From the NCBI GenBank assembly GCA_003666385.1, contig QPIN01000060.1, positions 1 to 64,000 on the forward strand: 64,000 nucleotides of DNA, written 5' to 3'. The position numbers were made by a program, and so were the translations under genes. Origin of the DNA: Methylococcales symbiont of Hymedesmia sp. n. MRB-2018 (GTDB lineage: Bacteria; Pseudomonadota; Gammaproteobacteria; Methylococcales; Methylomonadaceae). This document shows, in pieces, positions 7,054 to 15,366 of this stretch. The notes under the pieces were generated by a model. The model was not told the DNA's origin. It saw only the letters and a list, made by a program, of their open reading frames with translations, and did no database searches. How positions within the stretch are numbered: position 1 is the stretch's first letter; the number at the start of each line of letters is the position of its first letter.

Positions 7054-8118
7054 ATGCCTCTATATATTATCATTACTATCGTACTTTCTTTTCAGGTCAA
7101 TGCTAATGATAATTTAGGATTACCTGAATTAAATATTCCTCGCAATAATCTTCAGAGCAAGCAAAAAATTGCTTTAGGCAAAGCATTTTTTTTTGATACT
7201 CGTTTTAGCAAAGACCATTCAATTAGCTGTGCAAGCTGTCATCAACCTGATAAAGCTTATACAGATTCTGTACCACAGGCTATAGGCATCAATGGAAAAA
7301 AAGGCAGAAGAAACTCACCCACTTTAATTAATTCCGCTTTTTTTAAAACACTTTTTCTTGATGGTCGAGAAAATAGTCTGGAACAGCAAGCGTTACAGCC
7401 CATGCTCAATTCTATTGAGCACGGTCTTGAGAATGAACAACAAATTCTTCAAGTAGTATTAAATGATGGTTTTTACAAAAACCAATTAATAGAAATTTTT
7501 AATGTTTCTGAACAAGAAATAAAACCAGAACATATCGCCAAAGCTATCGCTAGCTTTGAAAGAACTTTAATTACAGGAAATTCAGCATTTGACCAATATT
7601 ATTTTGACCGCGATAGAAACAAACTAAACATTAGTGCCGCGAGGGGTTTACGCATATTTAGACGCAAAGGAAATTGTGCCAACTGCCATGAAATATCCTG
7701 GAACAATGCCTTGTTTACTGACAATCGGTTTTATAATATTGGCGTTGGTTTCAATAAAATACAAAATGAGTTAGACCGTATTATCGAATATTTACAACGC
7801 AGTAATAACAAAAATAAACCACTATTAACAACGATACAGAAGTCTGAATTGGGTCGTTTTAATGTTACAAAAATTATTAAAGATTTAGGTAAATTTAAAA
7901 CCCCTACTCTACGAAATATAGCTTTAACATCCCCCTATATGCACGATGGTAGTATGGAAACACTAGAACAAGTGGTTGACTACTATGATAAAGGCGGTAA
8001 TAAAAATCGTTTTCTTGACCCTGCAATTTTTCCTTTGCAGCTAACTGATCAAGAAAAAATTGATTTAGTCGCTTTTATGCAATCTTTAACCAGTTCACAA
8101 TTGCTAATAAAAAAGTGA
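7054..8118 (+). CDS. Di-heme cytochrome c peroxidase (CcpA/MauG family)
   Basis: 354 residues with a short signal peptide (LYIIITIVLSFQVNA), so periplasmic. Two CxxCH heme sites are visible: CASCHQPDKAYTD near residue 58 and CANCHEISW near residue 209, with the closing motif TLRNIALTSPYMHDGSMETLEQVV..Y typical of bacterial di-heme peroxidases. The family reduces H2O2 with electrons from small cytochromes; MauG-type members modify proteins instead, and the sequence does not decide between them. AGGA precedes the start. Its position after the -24/-12 promoter suggests sigma-54 control, and it depends on the ccm genes at 28-40 kb for heme attachment. Confidence 0.88.
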   Translation: MPLYIIITIVLSFQVNANDNLGLPELNIPRNNLQSKQKIALGKAFFFDTRFSKDHSISCASCHQPDKAYTDSVPQAIGINGKKGRRNSPTLINSAFFKTLFLDGRENSLEQQALQPMLNSIEHGLENEQQILQVVLNDGFYKNQLIEIFNVSEQEIKPEHIAKAIASFERTLITGNSAFDQYYFDRDRNKLNISAARGLRIFRRKGNCANCHEISWNNALFTDNRFYNIGVGFNKIQNELDRIIEYLQRSNNKNKPLLTTIQKSELGRFNVTKIIKDLGKFKTPTLRNIALTSPYMHDGSMETLEQVVDYYDKGGNKNRFLDPAIFPLQLTDQEKIDLVAFMQSLTSSQLLIKK

Positions 8119-8275
8119 CTGCCATAACCATTATCTGACAGCTAAAACTCCCTTATTTTTTGCAAGCTGGTTGAATACAGTAGGCAATTAAATTTATAAG
8201 ATCAGGTAAATTAAGGTAAAATACCTCCCTTTTTTAACTGCACAGGATTTACCTTTCGGTCTGCTGAAGCTAAAC

Positions 8276-9265
8276 ATGACAAATATCGTTGTATCTGCAT
8301 TATATAAATTCGTCATCCTCGATAATTATGAAACCATCAAAGCCCCGCTTCTGACCTTGATGATTAAACATCAAGTCAAAGGCACTTTATTACTGGCTAA
8401 AGAAGGCATTAACGGTACTATAGCTGGAGATAGAGTGGCAATAGATACGATTATTAAATGGTTACGTTCTGACCCACGTTTTTCAGATCTGCAAACCAAA
8501 GAATCCTATGAAGATGAAATGCCTTTTTACCGCAGTAAGGTCAAATTAAAAAAAGAAATTGTCACTATGGGTATCAATGGTATTGACCCAAATCAAATTG
8601 TTGGTAGCTACGTTAAAGCAGAAGACTGGAATGCGCTAATTTCTGATCCAGAAGTTTTACTGATTGATACCCGTAACCATTACGAAGTACAAATCGGTGC
8701 CTTTAAAGGTGCTGTTAATCCTGTTACCGACACTTTTAGTGAGTTTCCCCAATACGTTAAGGACAAGCTCGATTGCAACAAACATAAAAAAGTTGCCATG
8801 TATTGCACTGGTGGCATCCGCTGTGAAAAATCTACTGCCTTTTTGAAAGAGCAAGGCTTTGAAGAGGTTTATCACCTAGAGGGCGGCGTTTTAAAATACC
8901 TAGAACAAATCCCTGTTGAAGACTCTTTGTGGCAAGGTGAATGCTTTGTATTTGATAATCGGGTCGCGCTGAATCATGCCTTAGAAAAAGGCCAATATGA
9001 TCAATGCTATGCCTGTCGCTATCCGATTACCGAAGAGGAGAAAAAAAGTGAACATTATATACAAGGAGTTAGCTGTCCTCGTTGTTATGACAAGGTTTCA
9101 AACAAACAGCTAAACCGTTTTAAAGAACGGGAAAAACAAGTGGCAATGGCTAAAAGCCGTGGTGAAGAACATATTGGATCTTCAAGCAAGGATATTTCCT
9201 CACAACGTCGCGCCTTAAAATATCAATTTAAAGATCAGCAAAGACAGCGTAAACTGGCTTCTTAG
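8276..9265 (+). CDS. trhO: tRNA uridine(34) hydroxylase (rhodanese-like, YceA family)
   Basis: 329 residues. The N-terminal ferredoxin-like UPF0176 domain ([16 protein letters not shown]) is followed by a rhodanese domain with active-site loop [11 protein letters not shown] and a C-terminal cysteine-rich segment (CYACRYPIT...GVSCPRCYD). TrhO hydroxylates U34 of tRNAs in an O2-dependent manner as the first step of 5-methoxyuridine formation. Length and motifs match the E. coli enzyme. It appears monocistronic and is followed by repeat-rich DNA. Confidence 0.92.
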   Translation: MTNIVVSALYKFVILDNYETIKAPLLTLMIKHQVKGTLLLAKEGINGTIAGDRVAIDTIIKWLRSDPRFSDLQTKESYEDEMPFYRSKVKLKKEIVTMGINGIDPNQIVGSYVKAEDWNALISDPEVLLIDTRNHYEVQIGAFKGAVNPVTDTFSEFPQYVKDKLDCNKHKKVAMYCTGGIRCEKSTAFLKEQGFEEVYHLEGGVLKYLEQIPVEDSLWQGECFVFDNRVALNHALEKGQYDQCYACRYPITEEEKKSEHYIQGVSCPRCYDKVSNKQLNRFKEREKQVAMAKSRGEEHIGSSSKDISSQRRALKYQFKDQQRQRKLAS

Positions 9266-9420
9266 AAGCTGTTCAAGATCGTCACCAACTGCTGCCAGTC
9301 GCATGAGGAGGAGCGCAGGAAGCGGAGTTTATATCATTTATTTTTGAATATGGTATTACACGAAGTAAATGAGGATTTTGAGTGCCAACTAGGCACAAAT
9401 GGCAGTGCTGGAGTAGATAT
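9266..9420. repeat. Dispersed repeat (family D), copy 1
   Basis: Shares TGTTCAAGATCGT, GGAGCGCAGGAAGCGGAGTTTA and GCACAAATGGCAGTGCTGGA with the region at 63339-63445. It also contains ATATCATTTATTTTTGAATATGGTATTA, a mini-repeat found again near 42280 and 47505. It lies between the convergent trhO and tusA genes. Confidence 0.65.
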
Positions 9421-9432
9421 TGAAAATTATTT

Positions 9433-9666
9433 TCAATCTTTTTTTCTAATGTAAAAAATTTGTTTTTCCTCATCTTTAAAAAATTCTATAATTTTATGTC
9501 CCACTTGATCTGTATAAACACCAATATCCAGATACGCAGCTGGGTCTGTAGCAATCACTTTAACCACCCCGCCGTCTTCAGTTTCCATTAAACCTTTTTT
9601 TAAGCGTAGCAACGGTAAAGGGCAAATTAGACCACTGGCATCAACTTCTATGTCAAACTCCACCAT
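9433..9666 (-). CDS. tusA: TusA-family sulfur carrier protein
   Basis: About 77 residues from ATG 9666; the track's TTG start at 9681 adds five residues. The N-terminal motif ASGLICPLPLLRLKK holds the conserved CPxP cysteine that carries persulfide sulfur. The protein matches the compact two-layer fold of SirA/TusA (VIATDPAAYLDI..). TusA relays sulfur to tRNA 2-thiouridine synthesis or, in sulfur oxidisers, to dissimilatory enzymes; no dsr or rhd partners are in view. It is divergent from cysG. Confidence 0.85.
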   Translation of the reverse strand: MVEFDIEVDASGLICPLPLLRLKKGLMETEDGGVVKVIATDPAAYLDIGVYTDQVGHKIIEFFKDEEKQIFYIRKKD

Positions 9667-9742
9667 GTTTTGTTTTCTCAATCTCTTTTAGAGTAGCTTA
9701 TAATATCACTCTCAACAGCATAGCGAGAATTAAACAATACAC

Positions 9743-11137
9743 ATGGATTATTTTCCTCTTTTCATCAAGCTAAAGAAACGTAACTGTCTGGTCGTTGGAG
9801 CGGGAGGGATAGCGGCACGCAAAATAGAATTATTGAGTCGGGCAGGAGCCATTGTTACTGTCATTGCTAAACAGGTAAGCCCAGCAGTCAAGGCAATGGA
9901 ACACACCCATCAACTGATTATAAAAGAAAAATCATTTGCTCAAACTGATGTCACTGGTTTCCAGCTGATTGTCTCTGCCACCAATGATAGTACCACCAAT
10001 AGTTTAGTATCAGCTTCAGCAACAAAGCTTAATATCCCCGTCAATGTTGTTGATAATCCCGACCTATGTAGTTTTATTTTTCCTGCTATTATTGATCGCT
10101 CCCCTATTATAGCTGCGGTTTCATCAGGCGGCTCCTCACCTGTTTTAGCTCGCCTGTTAAGAGCCAAAATTGAAAGCATTATCCCTCCTGCATTTGGTCA
10201 GCTTGCTAAACTGGCTGAAAAATTTCGACAAGCTGTTAAACAACATATTATTGAGCCTTCTCAACGCCGTATTTTCTGGGAACAAGTACTACAGGGAAGA
10301 ATTGCAGAACTTGTTTTCTCTGGAAAAATCTCAGAAGCCGAAAAACAACTTGAATTATTGTTGTCACAGACTGAACCTGTCGATAATAAAGGTGAAGTCT
10401 ACTTAGTTGGAGCAGGCCCTGGCGATCCTGATTTATTGACATTTCGAGCACTGCGACTTATGCAACAAGCCGATGTGGTTATCTATGATCGTTTAGTCTC
10501 ACCTGAAATACTGGATTTAACACGCAGGGATTCAGAAAAGATATATGTAGGAAAACAACGGAAAAATCATAGCTTACCTCAACATTCTATTAATCAATTA
10601 CTAGCCACTTTAGCAAAACAAGGAAAGCGCGTAGTCCGCTTAAAGGGCGGAGACCCTTTTATCTTTGGACGTGGTGGTGAAGAAATTGAAACCCTAGTAG
10701 AAGAAGGCGTTGCTTTTCAAATTGTCCCTGGTATTACCGCAGCTTCCGGCTGTGCTACCTACGCAGGTATTCCCCTAACCCACAGAGACCATGCCCAGTC
10801 TTGTACTTTTGTTACCGGACAGCGTAAAGATAATTCGATTAACCTCAATTGGTCACAGCTATCAGCAGCCAATCAAACGATTGTTTTTTATATGGGACTT
10901 TCTGTTCTGGACAAAATATGTCAATCCTTGATTCAACATGGCTGCCCTAAAAACCATCCTATTGCCATTATTCAACAGGGAACCACGCCTAATCAGCGTG
11001 TCATCACTGGCATACTCGAATCCTTTCCCAAGCAAGTCGCTGATGAGGGGATTAAAGCCCCTACTTTGATTATTGTTGGAACCGTTGTCTCATTACATAA
11101 TAAATTAGAATGGTTTAAAACAGAATCTTTTAATTAA
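9743..11137 (+). CDS. cysG: Siroheme synthase (multifunctional CysG)
   Basis: 464 residues. The N-terminal precorrin-2 dehydrogenase/sirohydrochlorin ferrochelatase domain has an NAD-binding GAGGIAARKIELL loop and the conserved AVSSGGSSPVLARLLR. The C-terminal uroporphyrinogen-III methyltransferase (SUMT) domain starts near residue 216 (VYLVGAGPGDPDLLTFRAL) and includes GGDPFIFGRGGEE. It converts uroporphyrinogen III to siroheme, cofactor of sulfite and nitrite reductases. Length equals the E. coli enzyme and both halves look intact. Confidence 0.96.
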   Translation: MDYFPLFIKLKKRNCLVVGAGGIAARKIELLSRAGAIVTVIAKQVSPAVKAMEHTHQLIIKEKSFAQTDVTGFQLIVSATNDSTTNSLVSASATKLNIPVNVVDNPDLCSFIFPAIIDRSPIIAAVSSGGSSPVLARLLRAKIESIIPPAFGQLAKLAEKFRQAVKQHIIEPSQRRIFWEQVLQGRIAELVFSGKISEAEKQLELLLSQTEPVDNKGEVYLVGAGPGDPDLLTFRALRLMQQADVVIYDRLVSPEILDLTRRDSEKIYVGKQRKNHSLPQHSINQLLATLAKQGKRVVRLKGGDPFIFGRGGEEIETLVEEGVAFQIVPGITAASGCATYAGIPLTHRDHAQSCTFVTGQRKDNSINLNWSQLSAANQTIVFYMGLSVLDKICQSLIQHGCPKNHPIAIIQQGTTPNQRVITGILESFPKQVADEGIKAPTLIIVGTVVSLHNKLEWFKTESFN

Positions 11138-11505
11138 TCACTCCCTCTATTCAACATGAACCCAAAAAAGCCTGTTGGCATATCCTCCTGCTACGACCCT
11201 TTTTATACTATTTTCAAGAACAAATGGTATTACATTGCCTTTTACCTCAAATAACAAAAAATTTTAGTACGCTGAGTAGTTGCAAATTTTATAGCTTTAC
11301 TTGCAATGGTTGTTTGCAAAAATGGGGCAATTAATTCAGTTAATATTCATATAAAACAAGGACTGTATACTAATTATTGTTTTAAATAAGCATTGAATTT
11401 ATGATCCAAATAGACTATTATTTTATGGCTTTATAAATTACTTATGCTGACTATTATTTTTAACAATGTGGTCAGTTATTTTTTAATCAAAATGAGAGAC
11501 ATAAA
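11138..11505. other. Intergenic region upstream of the small cytochrome c gene
   Basis: This 368-bp AT-rich stretch holds no ORF I can support. GTACGCTGAGTAGTTGC at 11267-11283 matches one end of the family A repeat (as the reverse complement of GTAACTACTCAGCGTAC with one change), so a degraded copy may be present. The proximal part presumably holds the cytochrome promoter. Confidence 0.6.
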
Positions 11506-11838
11506 ATGAAAAAATCATTAGTTACAATCGCTGGCGTTGCTTTAATCGCATTAAGTAGTCAAGCTTTTGCTGACGACTTAGCAGTAGGTAAAAAAATATA
11601 TGACCGTGCATTTGGTCGTGGCTGTGGTGCTTGTCACGATATCGCCTCTAACCCTCAATTAGCCAGCTTAATCAAAGCTGGTGAATTAGACTTGGCTACT
11701 TTCTCAGCGACCATCAAAAATGGCAAAAATGGTATGCCTAAAGCTGTAGCTGCAATTATGGCTGTTGGTCCTGTAAAAAAAGCTGGCATGTCTGAAGATG
11801 AAGCTATTGCTGCTGTCTATAAATTCTTGAGCAAATAA
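11506..11838 (+). CDS. Small periplasmic c-type cytochrome (single heme)
   Basis: 110 residues with a clear signal peptide (MKKSLVTIAGVALIALSSQAFA, cleavage after AFA). One heme-attachment site, CGACHD, lies near residue 45. Methionines in GKNGMPKAVAAIMAVG are candidate axial ligands. The mature size of about 88 residues fits a class I cytochrome such as c5/c553 types that shuttle electrons in the periplasm; the exact partner is unknown. GAGAGACATAAAATG gives a good ribosome binding site. A strong hairpin 180 bp downstream may end the transcript. Confidence 0.88.
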   Translation: MKKSLVTIAGVALIALSSQAFADDLAVGKKIYDRAFGRGCGACHDIASNPQLASLIKAGELDLATFSATIKNGKNGMPKAVAAIMAVGPVKKAGMSEDEAIAAVYKFLSK

Positions 11839-12013
11839 TATTACTTAATAAGCAAGCACCCAAAAATAATTAATTTAACATTTTTACCTGTCTTTTTGCC
11901 ATATTCTGCATTGCATAAATTGTTGCTTGGCTTGCTGTGCGCTAATTTATCCGCCTTGAATATGAAAAAAATCTCGGGTAAAAATGCGTTAATTAATTAT
12001 ACCTAGGCACTGA

Positions 12014-12050
12014 TACACAAAAAGCCGCTCTTGTAGCGGCTTTTTGTGTA
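12014..12050. terminator. Strong bidirectional hairpin terminator
   Basis: TACACAAAAAGCCGCT, loop CTTGT, then AGCGGCTTTTTGTGTA form a perfect 16-bp stem with A and T tracts on either side. It lies between the cytochrome c gene (+) and the convergent membrane protein gene (-), so it can serve both. Confidence 0.9.
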
Positions 12051-12085
12051 TAAAGTAATTCAAAGTTCGGAAAATAAATCCTTGA

Positions 12086-12700
12086 TTATTTTCTTCTTTT
12101 CTCCAGCTTGACTTTCGATAGTTGCTGACTCAAACGAAAACTATTCTTAATCCATATCCCACCTATTGCGGCAATAATTAAACCACACGAAGTCAAAGTA
12201 AGATAGATCAGATCTTTTAACTGAGAAACTTCTTTAAGAACCCTGTCACTCAGTTGTTTTTTCCCTTCTCTGCGAACAGAAGCAGGAGAATAAGACTGCA
12301 ATACTTTTATATCATTCTTTAAATCTTGAATAGCACCCAACGAAGTATTTACATGCCCCATTTGAATACTTTCTTCCAGAATTCTCATTTTACTTTCAAT
12401 CGAACCACTAACCAGACCAACAAACTGCCCCTTTAAAAGGTTTAGCTCATCCGTTAATACAGGGTTATTGATAGTATAGACAGCTGACTTAGGGTTTTGG
12501 CTTGCTTTATAGTTTTCCAACATGTCATTTTTGGGCAAGATTAAAAACCCCAACAGCAAAATAACAAGCATCAGCGAACATACCACTAACAATAATATCT
12601 TATTAGCCTTCACCAGACCTTGATGTTGTGGCAGATTCTGCCGAATTACAATATTGTGTTTTGCCACAACATCAACCAATCCTGATTTCAGATCACGCAT
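12086..12700 (-). CDS. Two-helix membrane protein of unknown function
   Basis: 204 residues. A first membrane helix is evident at about 34-53 (ILLLVVCSLMLVILLLGFLI) and a second near 166-186 (LIYLTLTSCGLIIAAIGGIWI). The segment between them (about 110 residues, with MRILEESIQMGHVNTSLGAIQDLKND) looks helical and could be extracytoplasmic. The layout recalls a chemoreceptor-like sensor stripped of its output domain, but I see no HAMP or signalling motif. It stands alone between the terminator and a repeat element. Confidence 0.65.
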   Translation of the reverse strand: MRDLKSGLVDVVAKHNIVIRQNLPQHQGLVKANKILLLVVCSLMLVILLLGFLILPKNDMLENYKASQNPKSAVYTINNPVLTDELNLLKGQFVGLVSGSIESKMRILEESIQMGHVNTSLGAIQDLKNDIKVLQSYSPASVRREGKKQLSDRVLKEVSQLKDLIYLTLTSCGLIIAAIGGIWIKNSFRLSQQLSKVKLEKRRK

Positions 12701-12824
12701 ATTACACTCATTATTGTTATTATTTTTCCTCTATACAGGAGTTTGTAATAGACATACGACCCCACAGTATACAAGCTTAAGAAAAGTCTGCGCGACTAAT
12801 TTATTGTTTATTTTCTTAACACTA

Positions 12825-12967
12825 TGAGAACTCAGCATAACTCTGGACGGATAAAAAAAGTGATAGATTTTTTCAGGTTTTAGTCAAAATATAAGTGTAA
12901 TAGTGAGCTATTGCTCGTTATTTTGGCTGACCTTTTTTATCCGTTCATGAGTTATGCTGAGTTCTCA
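12825..12967. repeat. 143-bp terminal-inverted-repeat element (family B)
   Basis: TGAGAACTCAGCATAACTC at the left end is the exact inverse of GAGTTATGCTGAGTTCTCA at the right end, followed inward by GGATAAAAAA and TTTTTTATCC. CTA on both sides could be a short target duplication. No coding capacity. It lies seven bases past the argG stop. Confidence 0.85.
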
Positions 12968-12973
12968 CTACAG

Positions 12974-14188
12974 TTAAAACCTTTTATTCTTAGCTGCAAT
13001 TCTCAAACGTAAAGCATTCAGCTTTATAAATCCTGTCGCATCTTTTTGATTATATGCGCCATCATCATCTTCAAAAGTGGCAATACTCTCATCAAATAAG
13101 CTATCCGCTTCTGACGCTCTTCCAGTCACTATCACGTTACCTTTGTAGAGCTTAATTTTTACTTTGCCATTAACAGTCAATTGAGATTCATCAATCATAC
13201 CTTGCAAAAGTGTTCTTTCTGGACTCCACCAGTAACCGTTATAGATTAACGAGGCATAACGAGGCATCAGCTCATCTTTTAAATGTGCGACTTCTCTATC
13301 TAAGGTTAAAGATTCAATAGCTCGATGCGCTTTTAGCATAATAGTACCTGCTGGGGTTTCGTAACAACCTCTCGATTTCATACCGACATAACGGTTTTCA
13401 ACAATATCCAGTCGCCCCACGCCATTATTGCCACCGATCTTATTTAATTTTTCCATCACTTCAGCAGGACTATGAGCGTTACCGTCAATAGCGACAATAT
13501 CCCCTTTTTTATAACTCAATTCTATATATCTTGGCTGTTCAGGTGCATTTTCAGATGACACACTCCAGCGCCACATATCCTCCTCAGGCTCAGACCAGGG
13601 GTCTTCCAAAATTCCACCTTCGTATGAAATATGTAATAAATTAGCATCCATAGAATAAGGTGATACCTTTCCCTTTCTCATTTCAACTGGAATACCATGT
13701 TTTTCGGCATACGCCAGTAAAGATTGACGTGAATTAAGATCCCATTCTCTCCACGGTGCAATAATTTGAATATCAGGACGTAAGGCATAAGCACCCAATT
13801 CAAACCGCACCTGATCATTTCCTTTGCCAGTAGCGCCATGAGCAATAGCTTGTGCACCTGTTGCATTAGCTATTTCTATCAATCGCTTAGCAATCAAAGG
13901 TCTTGCTATAGATGTACCTAGTAAATATTCACCCTCATAAATAGTGTTAGCGCGAAACATGGGAAAAACATAATCTTTAGCAAATTCTTCCCGTAGGTCT
14001 TCAATATAAATTTCTTTTATACCTATTGCTGCCGCTTTTGCTCTAGCTGGCTCTACCTCTTCTCCCTGACCAATATCAGCGGTAAAAGTAACCACCTCAC
14101 AAGAATAAACATCTTGCAACCACTTTAAAATAACAGAAGTATCTAAACCGCCCGAATAGGCCAACACAACTTTATTAATATCCGACAT
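12974..14188 (-). CDS. argG: Argininosuccinate synthase
   Basis: From ATG 14188 the protein has 404 residues; the track start at 14209 adds seven. The N-terminal P-loop-like [12 protein letters not shown] is the ATP-binding signature of the N-type ATP pyrophosphatase family. Citrulline and aspartate binding segments ([31 protein letters not shown]) are intact. The enzyme condenses citrulline and aspartate in arginine synthesis. It appears monocistronic, ending against a mobile repeat. Confidence 0.97.
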   Translation of the reverse strand: MSDINKVVLAYSGGLDTSVILKWLQDVYSCEVVTFTADIGQGEEVEPARAKAAAIGIKEIYIEDLREEFAKDYVFPMFRANTIYEGEYLLGTSIARPLIAKRLIEIANATGAQAIAHGATGKGNDQVRFELGAYALRPDIQIIAPWREWDLNSRQSLLAYAEKHGIPVEMRKGKVSPYSMDANLLHISYEGGILEDPWSEPEEDMWRWSVSSENAPEQPRYIELSYKKGDIVAIDGNAHSPAEVMEKLNKIGGNNGVGRLDIVENRYVGMKSRGCYETPAGTIMLKAHRAIESLTLDREVAHLKDELMPRYASLIYNGYWWSPERTLLQGMIDESQLTVNGKVKIKLYKGNVIVTGRASEADSLFDESIATFEDDDGAYNQKDATGFIKLNALRLRIAAKNKRF

Positions 14189-14209
14189 AACGCCATCACT
14201 TAGATTCAA

Positions 14210-14535
14210 AAAAACCGTGCATTATAACTCAATTATGCGTAAATTTAATAAATTTGAACACTTTGCTTAATAGCAATCAGCTAGCTAGTTCCAGTGGAAT
14301 AAAAACGGACAAAGATTGTTTGAAAAAAATTATAAAAATGGTGAACTGCTCGACAAATAAATCAAGGGTCTATGCCATTTGATATGGGTACTCAAATTTC
14401 AGTCTTCCACTATTTGGCAGAGATCCATTATTTTGTATGGAGGCGACAGATATTTACCACTTGTTATTGGCTACGCAGTAATGGGGACATAATGATTATC
14501 CATCACATTAAAATGGACAATATCAGAACCGTCTG
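14210..14535. other. Intergenic region with dispersed repeat (family G)
   Basis: 326 bp between argG and the Cache protein gene. Positions 14366-14429 (GGGTCTATGCCATTTGATATGGGTACTCAAATTT...) match 33581-33644 at most positions. No ORF is supported. The argG promoter must lie at its left end. Confidence 0.6.
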
Positions 14536-14970
14536 CTAATAAACACCAGCACCCACAAAAACAACCTCTGAAACACGCTTAATATAACTTAATTTAGGCA
14601 TATCTTTACCCGTAGCAGGGTCGGTAAAGTGATATTCTATCCAACCTTGTCCGTATTGATTGATAATATCCAACATACGCTGAATATATTTTTCCTCTAA
14701 TACAGTATGCTGACCAATAATATCTTTTTGGTAGGAGTGTGCCAAAACAGTGCCATCTGTACTCAAAGCAAAAACATAGCTATTCGGGGTAACAAATTGG
14801 GCTTTATTGATGGTGTCAAAAAGTGATAATTGATCATGATGTTTGGCAAAAGAAGTCGCTTCTAGTACCAATTTTTTGGCAACTTGCCAATTATGTTTAT
14901 CGTTTTTACTCTCAGCATGAGCTGTCATACTACTCAATAAAAACAAACTTATTACCAATATTTTAATCAT
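14536..14970 (-). CDS. Secreted single-Cache-domain protein
   Basis: 144 residues with a signal peptide (MIKILVISLFLLSSMTAHA). The mature part follows the single Cache (sCache) pattern: NSYVFALSTDGTVLAHS, then GQHT, YIQRMLDIINQYGQGWIEYHFTDPATGK and a final SYIKRV..VFVGAGVY. Such free-standing periplasmic Cache proteins bind small ligands and often work with membrane sensors. A GGDEF/EAL protein is encoded just upstream, but partnership is only an inference. Confidence 0.75.
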   Translation of the reverse strand: MIKILVISLFLLSSMTAHAESKNDKHNWQVAKKLVLEATSFAKHHDQLSLFDTINKAQFVTPNSYVFALSTDGTVLAHSYQKDIIGQHTVLEEKYIQRMLDIINQYGQGWIEYHFTDPATGKDMPKLSYIKRVSEVVFVGAGVY

Positions 14971-15036
14971 ATTTTTCTCCTGTTAAGATAAGATTTTTGC
15001 CCGTCATTTCTTGTGGAACTTCTAAATCCATTAAAG

Positions 15037-15354
15037 TTAAGGGACGTTTAACTTTAAGGCAAGGGTAAATATTTTGCCACCATTCATCTCATTCAATTGA
15101 TTTTTATTTGAAGCAATTAAACAAATTTTATCTGCACGACTTAGTTGCTTAATTTCATATTCTCGTTTACTGGCCGATGATCTGTCATGGTCTAACTCCA
15201 AGTAAACTAGCTTCTTGGGTTTTTTAGCTCTAAAGTATTTAGCTCCTTGTTGTGATCTATGTTGTTGAAAACGTTTTTCCATATCTGTTGTGATCCCAGT
15301 ATAGAGCGATTCATCAGTACATTGAATAATATAAAGCAACCAAATTTTTACCAT
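15037..15354 (-). CDS. GIY-YIG nuclease-like protein (UPF0213)
   Basis: 105 residues with the GIY-YIG signature LLYIIQCTDESLYTGITTD and the downstream arginine and tyrosine positions of the family (KRFQQH, KREYEIKQL). Small YhbQ/UPF0213 members are widespread; their role is uncertain, with DNA repair suggested. It begins 12 bp after the GGDEF/EAL gene, so the two may be cotranscribed. Confidence 0.8.
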   Translation of the reverse strand: MVKIWLLYIIQCTDESLYTGITTDMEKRFQQHRSQQGAKYFRAKKPKKLVYLELDHDRSSASKREYEIKQLSRADKICLIASNKNQLNEMNGGKIFTLALKLNVP

Positions 15355-15366
15355 TTTAGCAAAAAA

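Noticed and set aside
9940-10451. Several antisense ORFs inside cysG, and similar shadows inside argG, copA, ccmF and others
   Set aside because: They lie wholly inside strongly supported genes in other frames and show no family features.
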